Shown here: in pieces, positions 1 to 10,300 of the stretch
How positions within the stretch are numbered: position 1 is the first letter of the stretch
Layout: each line of letters begins with the position of its first letter
Assembly (NCBI RefSeq): GCF_963678795.1
Contig: NZ_OY787453.1
Location: 1,488,001-1,552,000, forward strand
Direction: 5' to 3'
DNA length: 64,000 nt
Source: an uncultured Methanoregula sp.
GTDB taxonomy: Archaea; Halobacteriota; Methanomicrobia; Methanomicrobiales; Methanospirillaceae
Notes under the pieces: generated by a model
Seen by the model: only the letters and a program-made list of their open reading frames with translations
Databases searched by the model: none
Told to the model about the DNA's origin: nothing
Made by a program: the position numbers and the translations under genes

Positions 1-76
1 TTTTTCGAATGCCTCAAGGCGGGGCGGGAGCTGCTGCATCCCGAACCACCTCATGGCGGTATTGGGCAGGGCCCCG

Positions 77-2209
77 TCAGGAAGAGCGATCATACCAGGT
101 ACCGCGGTGCTCCGTCAGCCATGACTGGGCATTTTTCAGTTCTTCATCCGGTGACCGGCGGGTGCGGACATACGTCCCGTCAGCCTGCATCAGGCGTTTC
201 TTGACATTATCCCCAAGCTGGACAGGAAGGATGATCGAGATGATTGTGGCCCGGATTTTTTCATTCTGCACGGGGAAGAGAATCTCCACGCGTTTGTCGA
301 GATTGCGGGGCATCAGATCGGCACTACCGAGATATACTTCTTCCTCACCGTTGTTGCGGAAATAATAGATCCGGGCGTGTTCGAGGAACCGGCCGACAAT
401 GGCACTGACGGTAATATTTTCGCTCACCCCGGGAATTCCCGGCCGCAGGCAGCAGATACCCCGTACCTGGAGATCGACTTTTACACCAGCCCGTGAGGCG
501 CGGTACAGGGCCGTGATGCAGTCCTTGTCAACAAGTGCATTCATCTTGAAGATCAGATGACCCCCGCCATGCTGGCGGTGGTGATTTATCTCGCGTTCGA
601 TCTTCGCGAGAATGGATTTGCGCAGTGTAACCGGTGCAACCAGCAGTTTTTTGTACTGCTCGATACGGGCGTATCCTGTCAGGAAATTGAAGAGGTTTGC
701 AATATCCTCGCCGATCTCCCTGTCGCACGTGAACATCCCGAAATCGGTATAAATCCTGCTGGTCGTTGCATTGTAGTTGCCGGTGCCAAGGTGCATGTAC
801 CGGCGGATGCCGTCTTTCTCTCTCCGGACCACCATACAGAGCTTGGCATGGACCTTGAGCCCTACGACTCCGTACACCACATGAACACCCTGGGCTTCAA
901 GAGCCCGGGCCCAACCGATATTATTCTCTTCGTCAAACCGTGCTTTCAGCTCGATAAGGGCTGCTACTGCTTTCCCGTTATCGCGGGCTTCCATAAGCGC
1001 ATTGACAATCGGGGAGTTGGAGCCTACGCGGTAGAGGGTGATCTTGATTGCAAGGACATCCGGGTCATGGGCAGCCTGGCGAATGAAATTCACCACGGGA
1101 GAGAAACTGTCATAAGGCTGGTAGATGAGGACATCGTGATTGCGGATCGTGGCAAAGATATCCTTGCCTTCCGTAAGTTCCGGGGGAGTCGATGGGAGGT
1201 ACGGGGGATCCTTGAGGTCCGGGCAATCAAGCGACATGAGCTCCATGAGATCCGCCATACCGATCGGGTGCCCCATGCGGTAGATCATGGACGAATTCGC
1301 CCCGAGCTTCTTCTCAAGAATATGGCAGATGCCTGACGGCATGGAGGATTCCACTTCGATCCGGACCGGGTTTCCTCTCGCACGCTGTTCCATGATCTCT
1401 TCTACGGTCGTGAGCAGGTCAGATGCTTCATCCACTTCAATCTCAAGGTCAGCATCACGGGTGATCCTGAACGGGAATGAAGAGACCACTTCAAGTCCGG
1501 GGAAGAGGAGATCGAGGTGTGCTGCTATGATCTCTTCGAGATAAATATAATGGGACGGGGCGCAGGAGTCCCGGCAGGAACCCTCCGGTTCCGGGATGCG
1601 GACAAGCCTGGAGAAGAGGTTGGTCGGAACTTTAACCCGGGCAAAAAAATCTTTCTTTGACGGATCCCTGATGATAATGGCAAGGTTGAGGGAGAGGTTG
1701 GAGATGAAGGGAAACGGGTGGGAGCTGTCAAATGCCAGCGGGGTGAGGGTGGGGAAAACCTCGGAGGTAAAGAACCTGTGCATAATTTCTTTCTGTTCTT
1801 TACTGAGCGTGGCATAGGAATGGATAACAATTCCCGATGTAGCAAGTTTTGGCAGGATTTCGTTATGCCAACAGTCGTACTGGGCACGGAGTTCCGGAAG
1901 AAGTGCCTGCTGGATAGCATCAATCTGCTGGGATGGTGTCATACCATCCGGGGGTGCCTTGAGCACCCCTTTCTTGAGCTGGCGCTGAAGACCCGATACA
2001 CGGACCATGAAAAATTCATCAAGGTTGTTGGCAAAGATTGCAAGGAATTTTACCCGTTCCAGAAGCGGGTGACTTTTATCGAGCGCCTCATCAAGAACAT
2101 GCCGGTTAAACCTGATCCAGCTCAGTTCCCGGTTGATGAAGAGCGAGGGATTATCCGAAAGAGATTGTTCAGTTACAATGATTGCGTCCGGTGATGTTGA
2201 GGAATCCAT
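77..2209 (-). CDS. ppk1: Polyphosphate kinase 1
   Basis: Transfers the gamma-phosphate of ATP reversibly to inorganic polyphosphate; cytosolic or membrane-associated. The 710 residues match normal PPK1 length. The N-terminal signature FINRELSWIRFN is at 24-35 and the catalytic region has KVHAKL around His454, the expected autophosphorylated histidine, followed by YMHLGTGNYN (471-480). The ATG start at 2209 places the conserved N-terminal domain about 20 residues in. It lies downstream of and in the same direction as the DUF2115 gene, 141 bp away, so co-transcription is possible. Nothing is missing from the family core. Identity is certain from motifs; the physiological role (phosphate or energy store, stress) is inferred. 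Confidence 0.95.
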   Translation of the reverse strand: MDSSTSPDAIIVTEQSLSDNPSLFINRELSWIRFNRHVLDEALDKSHPLLERVKFLAIFANNLDEFFMVRVSGLQRQLKKGVLKAPPDGMTPSQQIDAIQQALLPELRAQYDCWHNEILPKLATSGIVIHSYATLSKEQKEIMHRFFTSEVFPTLTPLAFDSSHPFPFISNLSLNLAIIIRDPSKKDFFARVKVPTNLFSRLVRIPEPEGSCRDSCAPSHYIYLEEIIAAHLDLLFPGLEVVSSFPFRITRDADLEIEVDEASDLLTTVEEIMEQRARGNPVRIEVESSMPSGICHILEKKLGANSSMIYRMGHPIGMADLMELMSLDCPDLKDPPYLPSTPPELTEGKDIFATIRNHDVLIYQPYDSFSPVVNFIRQAAHDPDVLAIKITLYRVGSNSPIVNALMEARDNGKAVAALIELKARFDEENNIGWARALEAQGVHVVYGVVGLKVHAKLCMVVRREKDGIRRYMHLGTGNYNATTSRIYTDFGMFTCDREIGEDIANLFNFLTGYARIEQYKKLLVAPVTLRKSILAKIEREINHHRQHGGGHLIFKMNALVDKDCITALYRASRAGVKVDLQVRGICCLRPGIPGVSENITVSAIVGRFLEHARIYYFRNNGEEEVYLGSADLMPRNLDKRVEILFPVQNEKIRATIISIILPVQLGDNVKKRLMQADGTYVRTRRSPDEELKNAQSWLTEHRGTWYDRSS

Positions 2210-2349
2210 GAAAAAACCCTGGTTTATTCAGTATTAGTGATAGATGTCCGATAGCAATATAATTCTTGTTAACCGTCATGAGTATTTTTTACACCGACCG
2301 CATGGTGCAGGGCAGGAAATCCGGGCCCGTGAGATCCGGAATAGTTCAC

Positions 2350-3009
2350 TTAACCGTTGAAATTATGGAACCGGTAACAATTGTCGATAAACTCCTGTTT
2401 CTGGTGCTTGTTCGGGTTGGTTGGCGGCCGTAGGTATCCGATCTCCGGAGTCTGCTGTGCCGGGCAGTACGGGCAGAGGGCAGCATCGACATCATTGGCT
2501 TTTTCGCGAACAGGGCAATAATAGACTCCTTTTGTCAAATCCACTTTTCCCCCACCCGGGAACGGTGTTCCTGCCGGATGGCCGGGTTCATCCAGTACAA
2601 GCATGCAGTACCCGGAAAGCAGGTATTTCAGGAACCGGATATAAGGAGCATCGTACCCGGCATCCCCATGGCATTGATCTGCCACCATGGTCCAGTAGGA
2701 TTGCCGATTTTCCGGAACCGGCTCATTCATGGTACGGAACGTTCCCTGCTGACTGGCAAGACGTATCCGCTGGTATGTCCCAAGCAGGTGCTCGCTTATC
2801 TTTTTTGTCAGCTGGTCGCGGTACTCGGGAGTCAGATCCTGCACCTTTGTCTCAAAGTTCCGCTTCATCCGCTGGATATCGGACGGGGAATATGCAAGGA
2901 CCAGCCGGGCGATCTGCTCCCCCAGTTCGCCACGTGAAACAGCCTCCTGCAGATGCCTGCACTGTGCAGTAATGGTCTCACTTGTTGCCGGCCTGCTGAA
3001 CAATCCCAT
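2350..3009 (-). CDS. DUF2115 (UPF0305) family protein
   Basis: A 219-residue soluble protein resembling the methanogen-specific DUF2115/UPF0305 family, whose function is unknown. Visible features: a helical N-terminal half rich in charged residues (about 1-95) and a Cys-containing C-terminal half with YYCPVREKAND, CPYCP and a closing YRFHNFNG. The CxxC plus an upstream Cys could bind metal, but that is inference. It is 141 bp upstream of ppk1 on the same strand. The ATG start at 3009 is in frame with no better alternative. The family assignment rests on recalled similarity of the C-terminal motif and length, not on a search. Confidence 0.7.
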   Translation of the reverse strand: MGLFSRPATSETITAQCRHLQEAVSRGELGEQIARLVLAYSPSDIQRMKRNFETKVQDLTPEYRDQLTKKISEHLLGTYQRIRLASQQGTFRTMNEPVPENRQSYWTMVADQCHGDAGYDAPYIRFLKYLLSGYCMLVLDEPGHPAGTPFPGGGKVDLTKGVYYCPVREKANDVDAALCPYCPAQQTPEIGYLRPPTNPNKHQKQEFIDNCYRFHNFNG

Positions 3010-3528
3010 GGGTAGTGCTCCTTATTGCTGCCGGATACTTGGGAGTGAGAAAATATAGGCTCTCCGGTCGGGGAAAAACTAATTGTGAAAAAAATGGCTT
3101 CCCTGAACTATCGCGGCTGTGTCAATGTATCTGATGGTTGCTGGCGACTATAGTAATACGATATCACCTGGTAGAAATCTCAGATTATTTCCCTTCAGGG
3201 ATTTCTCCTGCATGGCCGGCTTTACAGGTTTCATATAGCACTTCGCACTGCACAACCATTGACCGATTTCCTTTGACCCGGTTATACCTGAAGATACCAT
3301 GACATGCTTGGCTTGATGAACTATATGGCAGGGCTTTGTAACACGAAAAGATCCCATTCTCAGGAGCCGTAATCATTGATTACTGCGGCAGGTCGACTGC
3401 AAAGTAATGCACACCGCCAGCAAAAGTCCCGGATTGTCTTCTGTTTTACGGGCACCTGGTGCCAATGTGGTGCAGCAATGGTTTTTATATGCACCAGTCC
3501 TATGATTATTCATGGTGATTTGCCATGA
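3010..3528. other. Intergenic region between divergent genes
   Basis: No convincing coding region in this 519-bp gap between the divergent DUF2115 and cimA genes. Short frames on the minus strand (about 3148-3376) have no ribosome-binding site and atypical composition. The right end carries the cimA promoter. Confidence 0.5.
3482..3491 (+). promoter_or_regulatory. Putative TATA box for the cimA-ilvBN operon
   Basis: A TTTTTATATG stretch lies about 40 bp upstream of the GTG start of cimA, consistent with an archaeal TATA element and a short leader. Position and composition only. Confidence 0.4.
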
Positions 3529-5019
3529 GTGAGTGTTTTATTTGTCAATAACCTGCGTTTTTTAGATACAACATTACGGGACGGGGAACAGACTCCCGGT
3601 GTCTCGCTGAATCCTGAACAGAAACTGGAAATTGCAACAAGGCTCGCGGACATTGGTATCGATGTCATCGAAGCTGGTTCTGCTGCAGCATCTGACGGGG
3701 AGCGTAACGCAATCCGGCTGATCGCGGAAGCGGGTCTTGCACCGGAAATCTGCACGTTTGCCCGTGCCCTCCATGTTGATATTGATTTTGCTGCCGATTG
3801 CGGTGCAGACTCAATCCATCTCGTTGTCCCGGTCAGCGACCTGCATATCGCAAAAAAGATGCGGAAAACCCGTGACGAAGTAGCTGCAATGGCAATGGAT
3901 GCCGTGGAGTACGCGAAAGACCGCGGGCTTATCGTGGAGCTCTCCGGAGAGGACGCATCACGGGCTGACCAGCAGTTCCTCCGCTCGCTTTTTGTAAACG
4001 GCGTGGAACACGGGGCTGACCGTCTCTGCTTCTGTGATACGGTAGGGGTGCTGACTCCGGAGAAAACAGCGGAGTTCATCCCGCCTCTTGCAAAGATCGC
4101 CCCGCTCTCCATCCACTGCCACGATGATCTCGGATTTGCCCTGACAAACACGATGGCTGCCCTGAAAGCCGGGGCCTCCTGTGCTCATGTAACGGTAAAC
4201 GGACTCGGGGAGCGGGCAGGCAATACGCCGTTTGAGGAAGTAGTGATGGTACTCGAAGTGCTGTATGGCTATCCAACACGGATTCGCAAGGAGCTCATTT
4301 ATCCCTTGTCCAGCCTGGTTTCCCGGCATACCGGCGTCCCGCTTGCCGTAAACAAGGCAATTGTGGGTGAGATGGCGTTTACCCACGAGAGCGGCATCCA
4401 CGCACACGGGGTTATCCGCGAGCCATCCACGTATGAGTCAGTGAAACCCGAAATGGTAGGCCGCAAGCGTCGGATCGTGCTCGGCAAGCATTCCGGTACG
4501 GCATCCGTTGAGGCAGCCCTGCAGGAGATGAACTACAAGGCTGAGGAACCCCAGGTAAAAGAGATCGTCAAACGGATCAAGCAGCTGGGGGATGGCGGCA
4601 AACGGGTAACAGATGCCGATCTGATGGCCGTGGCCGACGCAGTTCTTGCGATTGAGTGCAAACCGGTCATCAAGATGCGGCAGTTCACTGCCACCTCAGG
4701 TAGTCACATGATCCCGACTGCGTCGGTCACGCTGGTCGTGAACGGACAGGAGATGACCGGAGCAGCAACCGGGGACGGGCCGGTGGATGCGGCCATGCAG
4801 GTCCTGCGCAAGTGCGTCAGCGATGTTGCAGACATCCGTCTCGAAGAATATCACGTAGACGCAATTCAGGGTGGCACGGATGCCCTGGTCGAAGTGACAG
4901 TAAGATTAAGTAAAGACGGGAAGATAATTACTTCACGCGGCGCCCGCACCGACATCATTATGGCAAGTGTCGAGGCGATGATCGCCGGCATGAACAGACT
5001 ACTGAGGGACAAGACATGA
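3529..5019 (+). CDS. cimA: (R)-citramalate synthase / 2-isopropylmalate synthase family
   Basis: Condenses a 2-oxoacid (pyruvate for CimA) with acetyl-CoA, feeding isoleucine (and leucine) synthesis. The 496 residues comprise a TIM-barrel with DTTLRDGEQTPG (13-24), metal ligands HCH at 196-198 and GLGERAGN (225-232), and a C-terminal LeuA regulatory/dimer domain (about 365-490). The internal segment ELSGEDASRAD and DTVGVLTPEKT closely resemble the characterised methanogen citramalate synthase, so I favour CimA over LeuA; family-level identity is certain, substrate is inferred. The start is GTG at 3529; an ATG four bases earlier is out of frame. The stop overlaps the ilvB start (ATGA), indicating translational coupling with the acetolactate synthase genes. 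Confidence 0.85.
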   Translation: MSVLFVNNLRFLDTTLRDGEQTPGVSLNPEQKLEIATRLADIGIDVIEAGSAAASDGERNAIRLIAEAGLAPEICTFARALHVDIDFAADCGADSIHLVVPVSDLHIAKKMRKTRDEVAAMAMDAVEYAKDRGLIVELSGEDASRADQQFLRSLFVNGVEHGADRLCFCDTVGVLTPEKTAEFIPPLAKIAPLSIHCHDDLGFALTNTMAALKAGASCAHVTVNGLGERAGNTPFEEVVMVLEVLYGYPTRIRKELIYPLSSLVSRHTGVPLAVNKAIVGEMAFTHESGIHAHGVIREPSTYESVKPEMVGRKRRIVLGKHSGTASVEAALQEMNYKAEEPQVKEIVKRIKQLGDGGKRVTDADLMAVADAVLAIECKPVIKMRQFTATSGSHMIPTASVTLVVNGQEMTGAATGDGPVDAAMQVLRKCVSDVADIRLEEYHVDAIQGGTDALVEVTVRLSKDGKIITSRGARTDIIMASVEAMIAGMNRLLRDKT

Positions 5020-6692
5020 AAACCGGGGCAAAAATCCTTGTCGAATCACTCCAGCGCGAAGGAGTCGAGACCATCTTCGGCTATCCTGGCGGAGTGGTGC
5101 TGCCAATCTATGATGAACTTTACAACTCGTCATTGCAGCATATCCTTGTACGGCACGAACAGGCTGCAGCGCATGCCGCGGACGGGTATGCAAGAGCAAG
5201 CGGTCGTGTAGGTGTATGCCTCGCCACATCCGGCCCCGGTGCATGTAACCTCGTTACCGGCATCGCTACGGCCTACATGGACTCGGTTCCCATAGTAGCG
5301 CTGACCGGTCAGGTACCGACAAACCTGCTGGGAAACGATGCTTTCCAGGAGTCGGACATCACCGGCATCACGATGCCGATAACCAAGCACAACTACCTGG
5401 TGAAAAGTGCAGGGGACCTCAGCAAGGTAGTCCAGGAAGCGTTCTATATTGCCGGTACCGGACGACAAGGGCCGGTCCTGATCGACATCCCAAAGGATGT
5501 CAGTACCGGCCTGTCCGAGGATGTGAAACTGCCGGAAAAAGTCACGCTCCGGGGTTATAATCCCACGTACAAAGGGCATAAGCGCCAGATAGAGAAAGCG
5601 CTCGAACTGCTTGGGAATGCCGAGCGCCCGCTCATCTATGCCGGCGGTGGAGTCATCTCATCGAATGCCTCTTCCGAACTGGTTGAATTTGCCACCCTTG
5701 CATCCATCCCGGTCACGACCACGCTGATGGGGATCGGGTGCATCCCCTGCCATCACCCGCTAAACCTCGGCATGCTGGGAATGCATGGCACGGAATACGC
5801 AAATTTCGCGGTAACGGAATGCGATCTCATGATCGCAATTGGTGCACGGTTCGATGACCGGGTAACCGGTAAGATCGAGACGTTTGCCCCGCACGCACGG
5901 GTTATCCATATCGATATAGACCCGGCCGAGATAGGAAAGAACAAGCGCATCGATGTGCCTATTGTTGGGGACGTGAAAGCGGTTTTAAAAGACATGCTGG
6001 CGTTCATGAAGAAACGGGATGCCCATGAGATCTGGTTAAAGAAGATCAAATACTGGAAACAGCACCACCCGCTCAAATGCCCGTCAAACGGTGCACTGCA
6101 CCCGCAGTATATCATCAGGACCCTGAGTGAGCTTGTGAAAGACAAGGCAGTTATCGTGTCCGAAGTCGGGCAGAACCAGATGTGGACTGCGCAGCACTTC
6201 TGTTTCCACAACCCACGAACATGGATCACATCGGGCGGTCTTGGCACGATGGGGTACGGTCTTCCTGCTGCAATGGGCGTGCACTATGCCCGGCCGGATG
6301 TGCCGGTCTTTGATATTGCCGGCGATGGCAGTATCCAGATGAACATCCAGGAGTTCGGCACTATTGCTTCCAATAAGATCCCGGTGAAAGTTGTCATCCT
6401 CAACAACATGTTCCTCGGCATGGTGCGGCAGTGGCAGGAACTCTTCTATGACCACCGGTACTCGTATACCGAGCTCCCGCCGGTCGACTTCGTGAAGATT
6501 GCGAATGCCTATGGCATAGAAGGAATGCAGGTCGAATCTCCGGACGAGGTACTCCCGGCACTGCAGGCCTCACTTGACTGTGACGGACCGTTTATCATGG
6601 ACTTCCGGATCGAACGCGAAGAGAATGTCTTCCCCATGGTCCCGGCCGGTGCTGCAATTAACGAGATGATAGGAGGGCATCCACGGATATGA
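5016..6692 (+). CDS. ilvB: Acetolactate synthase large (catalytic) subunit
   Basis: Thiamine-diphosphate and FAD-dependent synthesis of 2-acetolactate or 2-aceto-2-hydroxybutyrate, the first common step of branched-chain amino-acid synthesis. The 558 residues have the normal three-domain layout: N-terminal TPP domain with GYPGGVVLPIYDE and the catalytic Glu in RHEQAAAHAADG; a central FAD domain; a C-terminal TPP-binding domain with GDGSIQMNIQEF followed by NN. The start codon overlaps the cimA stop by 4 bp and its own stop overlaps ilvN by 4 bp, so the three genes form one coupled operon. No truncation or odd residue is seen. Confidence 0.96.
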   Translation: MKTGAKILVESLQREGVETIFGYPGGVVLPIYDELYNSSLQHILVRHEQAAAHAADGYARASGRVGVCLATSGPGACNLVTGIATAYMDSVPIVALTGQVPTNLLGNDAFQESDITGITMPITKHNYLVKSAGDLSKVVQEAFYIAGTGRQGPVLIDIPKDVSTGLSEDVKLPEKVTLRGYNPTYKGHKRQIEKALELLGNAERPLIYAGGGVISSNASSELVEFATLASIPVTTTLMGIGCIPCHHPLNLGMLGMHGTEYANFAVTECDLMIAIGARFDDRVTGKIETFAPHARVIHIDIDPAEIGKNKRIDVPIVGDVKAVLKDMLAFMKKRDAHEIWLKKIKYWKQHHPLKCPSNGALHPQYIIRTLSELVKDKAVIVSEVGQNQMWTAQHFCFHNPRTWITSGGLGTMGYGLPAAMGVHYARPDVPVFDIAGDGSIQMNIQEFGTIASNKIPVKVVILNNMFLGMVRQWQELFYDHRYSYTELPPVDFVKIANAYGIEGMQVESPDEVLPALQASLDCDGPFIMDFRIEREENVFPMVPAGAAINEMIGGHPRI

Positions 6693-7192
6693 AGCCTCAC
6701 ACGTTATCGGTCCTTGTCGAGAACAGGGCCGGTGTCCTTTCACGGGTTACCGGGCTCTTCTCCCGGCGCGGGTTCAATATCGAGAGTCTTGCTGTTGGCC
6801 CCTGCGAAGAACCCGATATGAGTCGTATCACGATCGTTGTCATAGGGGATGACATGAAGATCGAACAGGTGATGAAGCAGCTCAACAAGCTCATCGAGGT
6901 TATCAAGGTCTCCGACCTGACGGACAGCGAGCGGGTTGAACGGGAGCTGGCTCTCATCAAGGTGACGGCAGAGCCCGGGACAACAAGGGCTGAGATCATG
7001 CAGATCGCCTCCATCTTCCGGGCCTCTATTGTTGATGTCGGGGCAAAGACCCTTATCCTCCAGGTTATCGGGGACAGCGACAAGATCGATGCCCTGGAAA
7101 AACTGTTGCGCCAGTACGGGATCAAGGAGTTTGTCCGCACGGGCACTGTCGGCATTCTCCGCGGTTCAAAGACGGTAACAAGCGGAAAATAA
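6689..7192 (+). CDS. ilvN: Acetolactate synthase small (regulatory) subunit
   Basis: Regulatory subunit that activates IlvB and confers valine feedback inhibition. At 167 residues it is the typical length, with an N-terminal ACT domain (about 4-75, beginning HTLSVLVENRAGVLSRVTGLFSRRGFNIESL) described here by its position, and the usual C-terminal domain (about 84-158). It overlaps ilvB by 4 bp. It is the last gene of the operon; ilvC and ilvD are not adjacent in this window. A T-rich run follows 20 bp after the stop. Confidence 0.95.
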   Translation: MKPHTLSVLVENRAGVLSRVTGLFSRRGFNIESLAVGPCEEPDMSRITIVVIGDDMKIEQVMKQLNKLIEVIKVSDLTDSERVERELALIKVTAEPGTTRAEIMQIASIFRASIVDVGAKTLILQVIGDSDKIDALEKLLRQYGIKEFVRTGTVGILRGSKTVTSGK

Positions 7193-7213
7193 TACTGCCG
7201 CACCAGTACAGCA

Positions 7214-7222
7214 TCTTTTTTT
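7214..7222 (+). terminator. Oligo-T terminator after ilvN
   Basis: A run of seven T residues follows the ilvN stop by about 20 bp, the usual form of an archaeal intrinsic terminator. No strong hairpin is needed or seen. Confidence 0.45.
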
Positions 7223-7381
7223 ATCAGTATTGCATCAGCCCGGATGGGGAAGATATTATATCAAATCCCTGAAAAGATCCAAGATAACCGGTACGGGATA
7301 CCCGGGAAGTTTATACACGGTCCATATCGGCGAATGTCTTAATAAGAATCGGAGAAGAAGACTCATAAATCCGGAATACCC

Positions 7382-10300
7382 ATGCTCGTCCTTTATGTAG
7401 ACGATGAACCGTCCCTGCTTGAACTGGTAAAAGAGTTCCTTGAGCAGAACGGAGAATTCACCATAGATACTGCCACGTCTGCCTCTGAAGCTCTCGAACT
7501 CCTGAAAAGAAAAAACTACGATGCTATCATCTCCGATTACCAGATGCCCGAAGGGGATGGCATTACTTTTTTAAAAGAGATCAGATCAGCCGGCAACAGG
7601 ATTCCGTTCATCATTTTCACCGGGCGGGGCCGGGAAGAAGTGGTAATCCAGGCCCTGAATAACGGGGCAGACAGTTATCTCCAGAAAGGAGGAGACCCCA
7701 AACCCCTCTTTGCCGAGCTGGCGCATGTCGTGCAGCGGGCAGTGCTGATGCGAAGGACCCTCATGACGCTTGCCGAACAGGAGCAGCGCTACCATGATAT
7801 CCAGAACGCCACCGACCTTATCCAGAGTGTCAATCCAGAAGGCCATTTCCTGTTTGTCAACAAAAAATGGACCGATACCCTCGGCTATTCTGAAAAGGAA
7901 CTGGAAAATCTGACAATATTTGATATCATCCATGAAGACAGTCGTCAGCATTGCATGGAGATCTTTCCCAGGGTAGTTCACGGGGAGGATGTCGGGATTA
8001 TCGAGGCGGTCTTCCGGGCACGGGACGGGACGAAAGTCTTTATTGAGGGAATGGCAACCTGCCAGATCTCTGACGGGAAACCGCTTTATACACGGGGTAT
8101 CTTCAAGGACGTAACAGAAAAAAAGAAGACGGAATCTGCCCTGATCGAGAGCGAGGCCCGGTACCGCAATGTGGTTGAAGACCAGACGGAACTAATCTCG
8201 CGCTGTCGGCCGGATTGGACACATGTCTTTGTCAACAATGCCTACTGCCGGTATTTCTCGACGAGCCGGGAGGAGATTATCGGCAGACGCATATTCCCGG
8301 AAATCCCCCCGGAAGACCTGTCAAAAATACATGAACATTTTGCCTCCCTTACGAGGCAGCAGCCGGTTGCCCGTATATCACATCGCATCTTCCTTCCGGG
8401 TGGAGAGGTAAGATGGCAGGAATGGACCAACCGGGCGATCTTCGATGATTCAGGGACACTCATAGAATACCAGTCGGTTGGGCGCGATATCACCGATCTG
8501 AAAATGGCAGAGCAGGAACTGCTCCGGAAGAACGAGGAAATTCATGCCGCATACGAGCAGATCTCTGCAGCCGAAGAAGAATTGCGCGGGCAATACATGG
8601 AACTTGTTTCAAGCGAGAAGCGGATCCGCGACAGCGAGGAGAAATACCGGACACTCTTCAACAATACCTCCGATGAAGTCTATACCCATGAACTACAGTC
8701 TGACGGTATGCCGGGAAACTTTCTTGAAGTCAATGACATCATGTGCAGTAAGCTGGGATACTCCCGGGAAGAACTGCTTGGCATGACGGTCCGCGATATC
8801 GTGTCTGATTCCCATAAGAAAATGATGGGAGAGATTAAAGAACATTTTTCAGAAACGGATGTATCAACCTTTTACGGCGAGCATAAACGGAAGGATGGAT
8901 CTGTTTTCCCGGTTGAGATCACTATCCGGCGGATTCGTTTATCGGGAAAAAAGATCGTTCTTGCTGCTGCGAGGGATATCACCGACCGCAGGGCTGCAGA
9001 AGAAGCATTGCGCGAACAGGAAGTGATGTTCCGGGTTATTTTCGATAACAGCCCGTATCCCATTTCCATCAACAATATACCTGATGGCAAATTCCTTGCA
9101 GTCAATGCAGCATTTCTCAGGAGCAGTGGTTTTTCAACAGCTGAAATCCTTGGAAAGAACCCGTATGAGCTGGGTCTGCTCTCCCTGATTGATTATGGCA
9201 GGCTCGGTTCTCACCTGGTAGTGAAAGGAAAGATCGAGAATATGCCCATGGTCCTGACCGGGAAAGGTGGGAAACGGGTCCACGTCTTATTCTCAACTCT
9301 CCCGGTTACCATCAATGACCATGCAGCAATCCTGACCGTAACCGCAGAGATAACCAAGCTGAAAAGAGTCGAGGAAGAGCTTCTCCGCAAAAACGAAGAG
9401 ATCAATACTGCATACCAGGAACTGAAAACTACTGAAGATGAGCTCCGGCAGAATTATGATGAGCTGAGCAAAAAAGAGCAGGCTCTCAAGGCCGGCCGGG
9501 AAGAGTACCGGGCAATGTACAATGATAACCCCATAATGCTCTTCACTATGAATACTGACGGGATTATCATATCAGTTAACCAGTTCGGGGCAGCTTCGCT
9601 CGGGTATACCATCGAAGAACTGAAGGGTCGGCCGGTACTGGATGTATTCTATCCCGATGACCGCCCGGCAGTTACCAACCAGTTCAGGATATGCCTGCAG
9701 TCGCCCGGGGAAATCTTTTCCTGGCAGTTCCGCAAGATCCGGAAAGACAACAGCCTTCTCTGGGTTGATGAGCGCGCCCGGGCAGTCCCGGGACCTGACG
9801 GGACTCTCACGGTTCTGGTTGTCTGCCAGGATATCACTGACCAGAAACGGGTGCAGGACGAACTTGTGCTCCTCAAAATCTCTGTTGATGCAGCCTATGA
9901 CGAAGTATTCTGGCTCGATTTTGCAGGAAATATCCTGTACGCAAATGATGCGGCCTGCCGTAACACCGGTTATTCCTGGGAGGAATTCCGGCATATGAAA
10001 ATTTTTGCACTGGATCCCGATTACAATCCGGAAATCTATGAAAAGGCAGTTTCTGATCTGAGGGCAAACAAGTCCCGCTTTTTTACAACGCGTCACCGGT
10101 GTAAGAATGGTTCCCTCCTCGATGTCGAGATTATGTCGGTTTATGTCAACAAAGACAACCGGGAATACAGTTTCTCCTTTGTACGCGATATCACGGAAAG
10201 GAAACGCACTGAACAGACACTTGAGGTGACAAACCGCAAGCTCAGTCTTCTCAACAGTATTACCCGTCATGATATCCTCAATAATATCACGGTTCTTGCC

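Noticed and set aside
9..365. Plus-strand 118-codon frame at the left edge
   Set aside because: Antisense to the 3' part of polyphosphate kinase; Arg/Ser-rich composition typical of a shadow frame.
557..1336. Plus-strand 259-codon frame
   Set aside because: Entirely antisense to well-supported ppk1.
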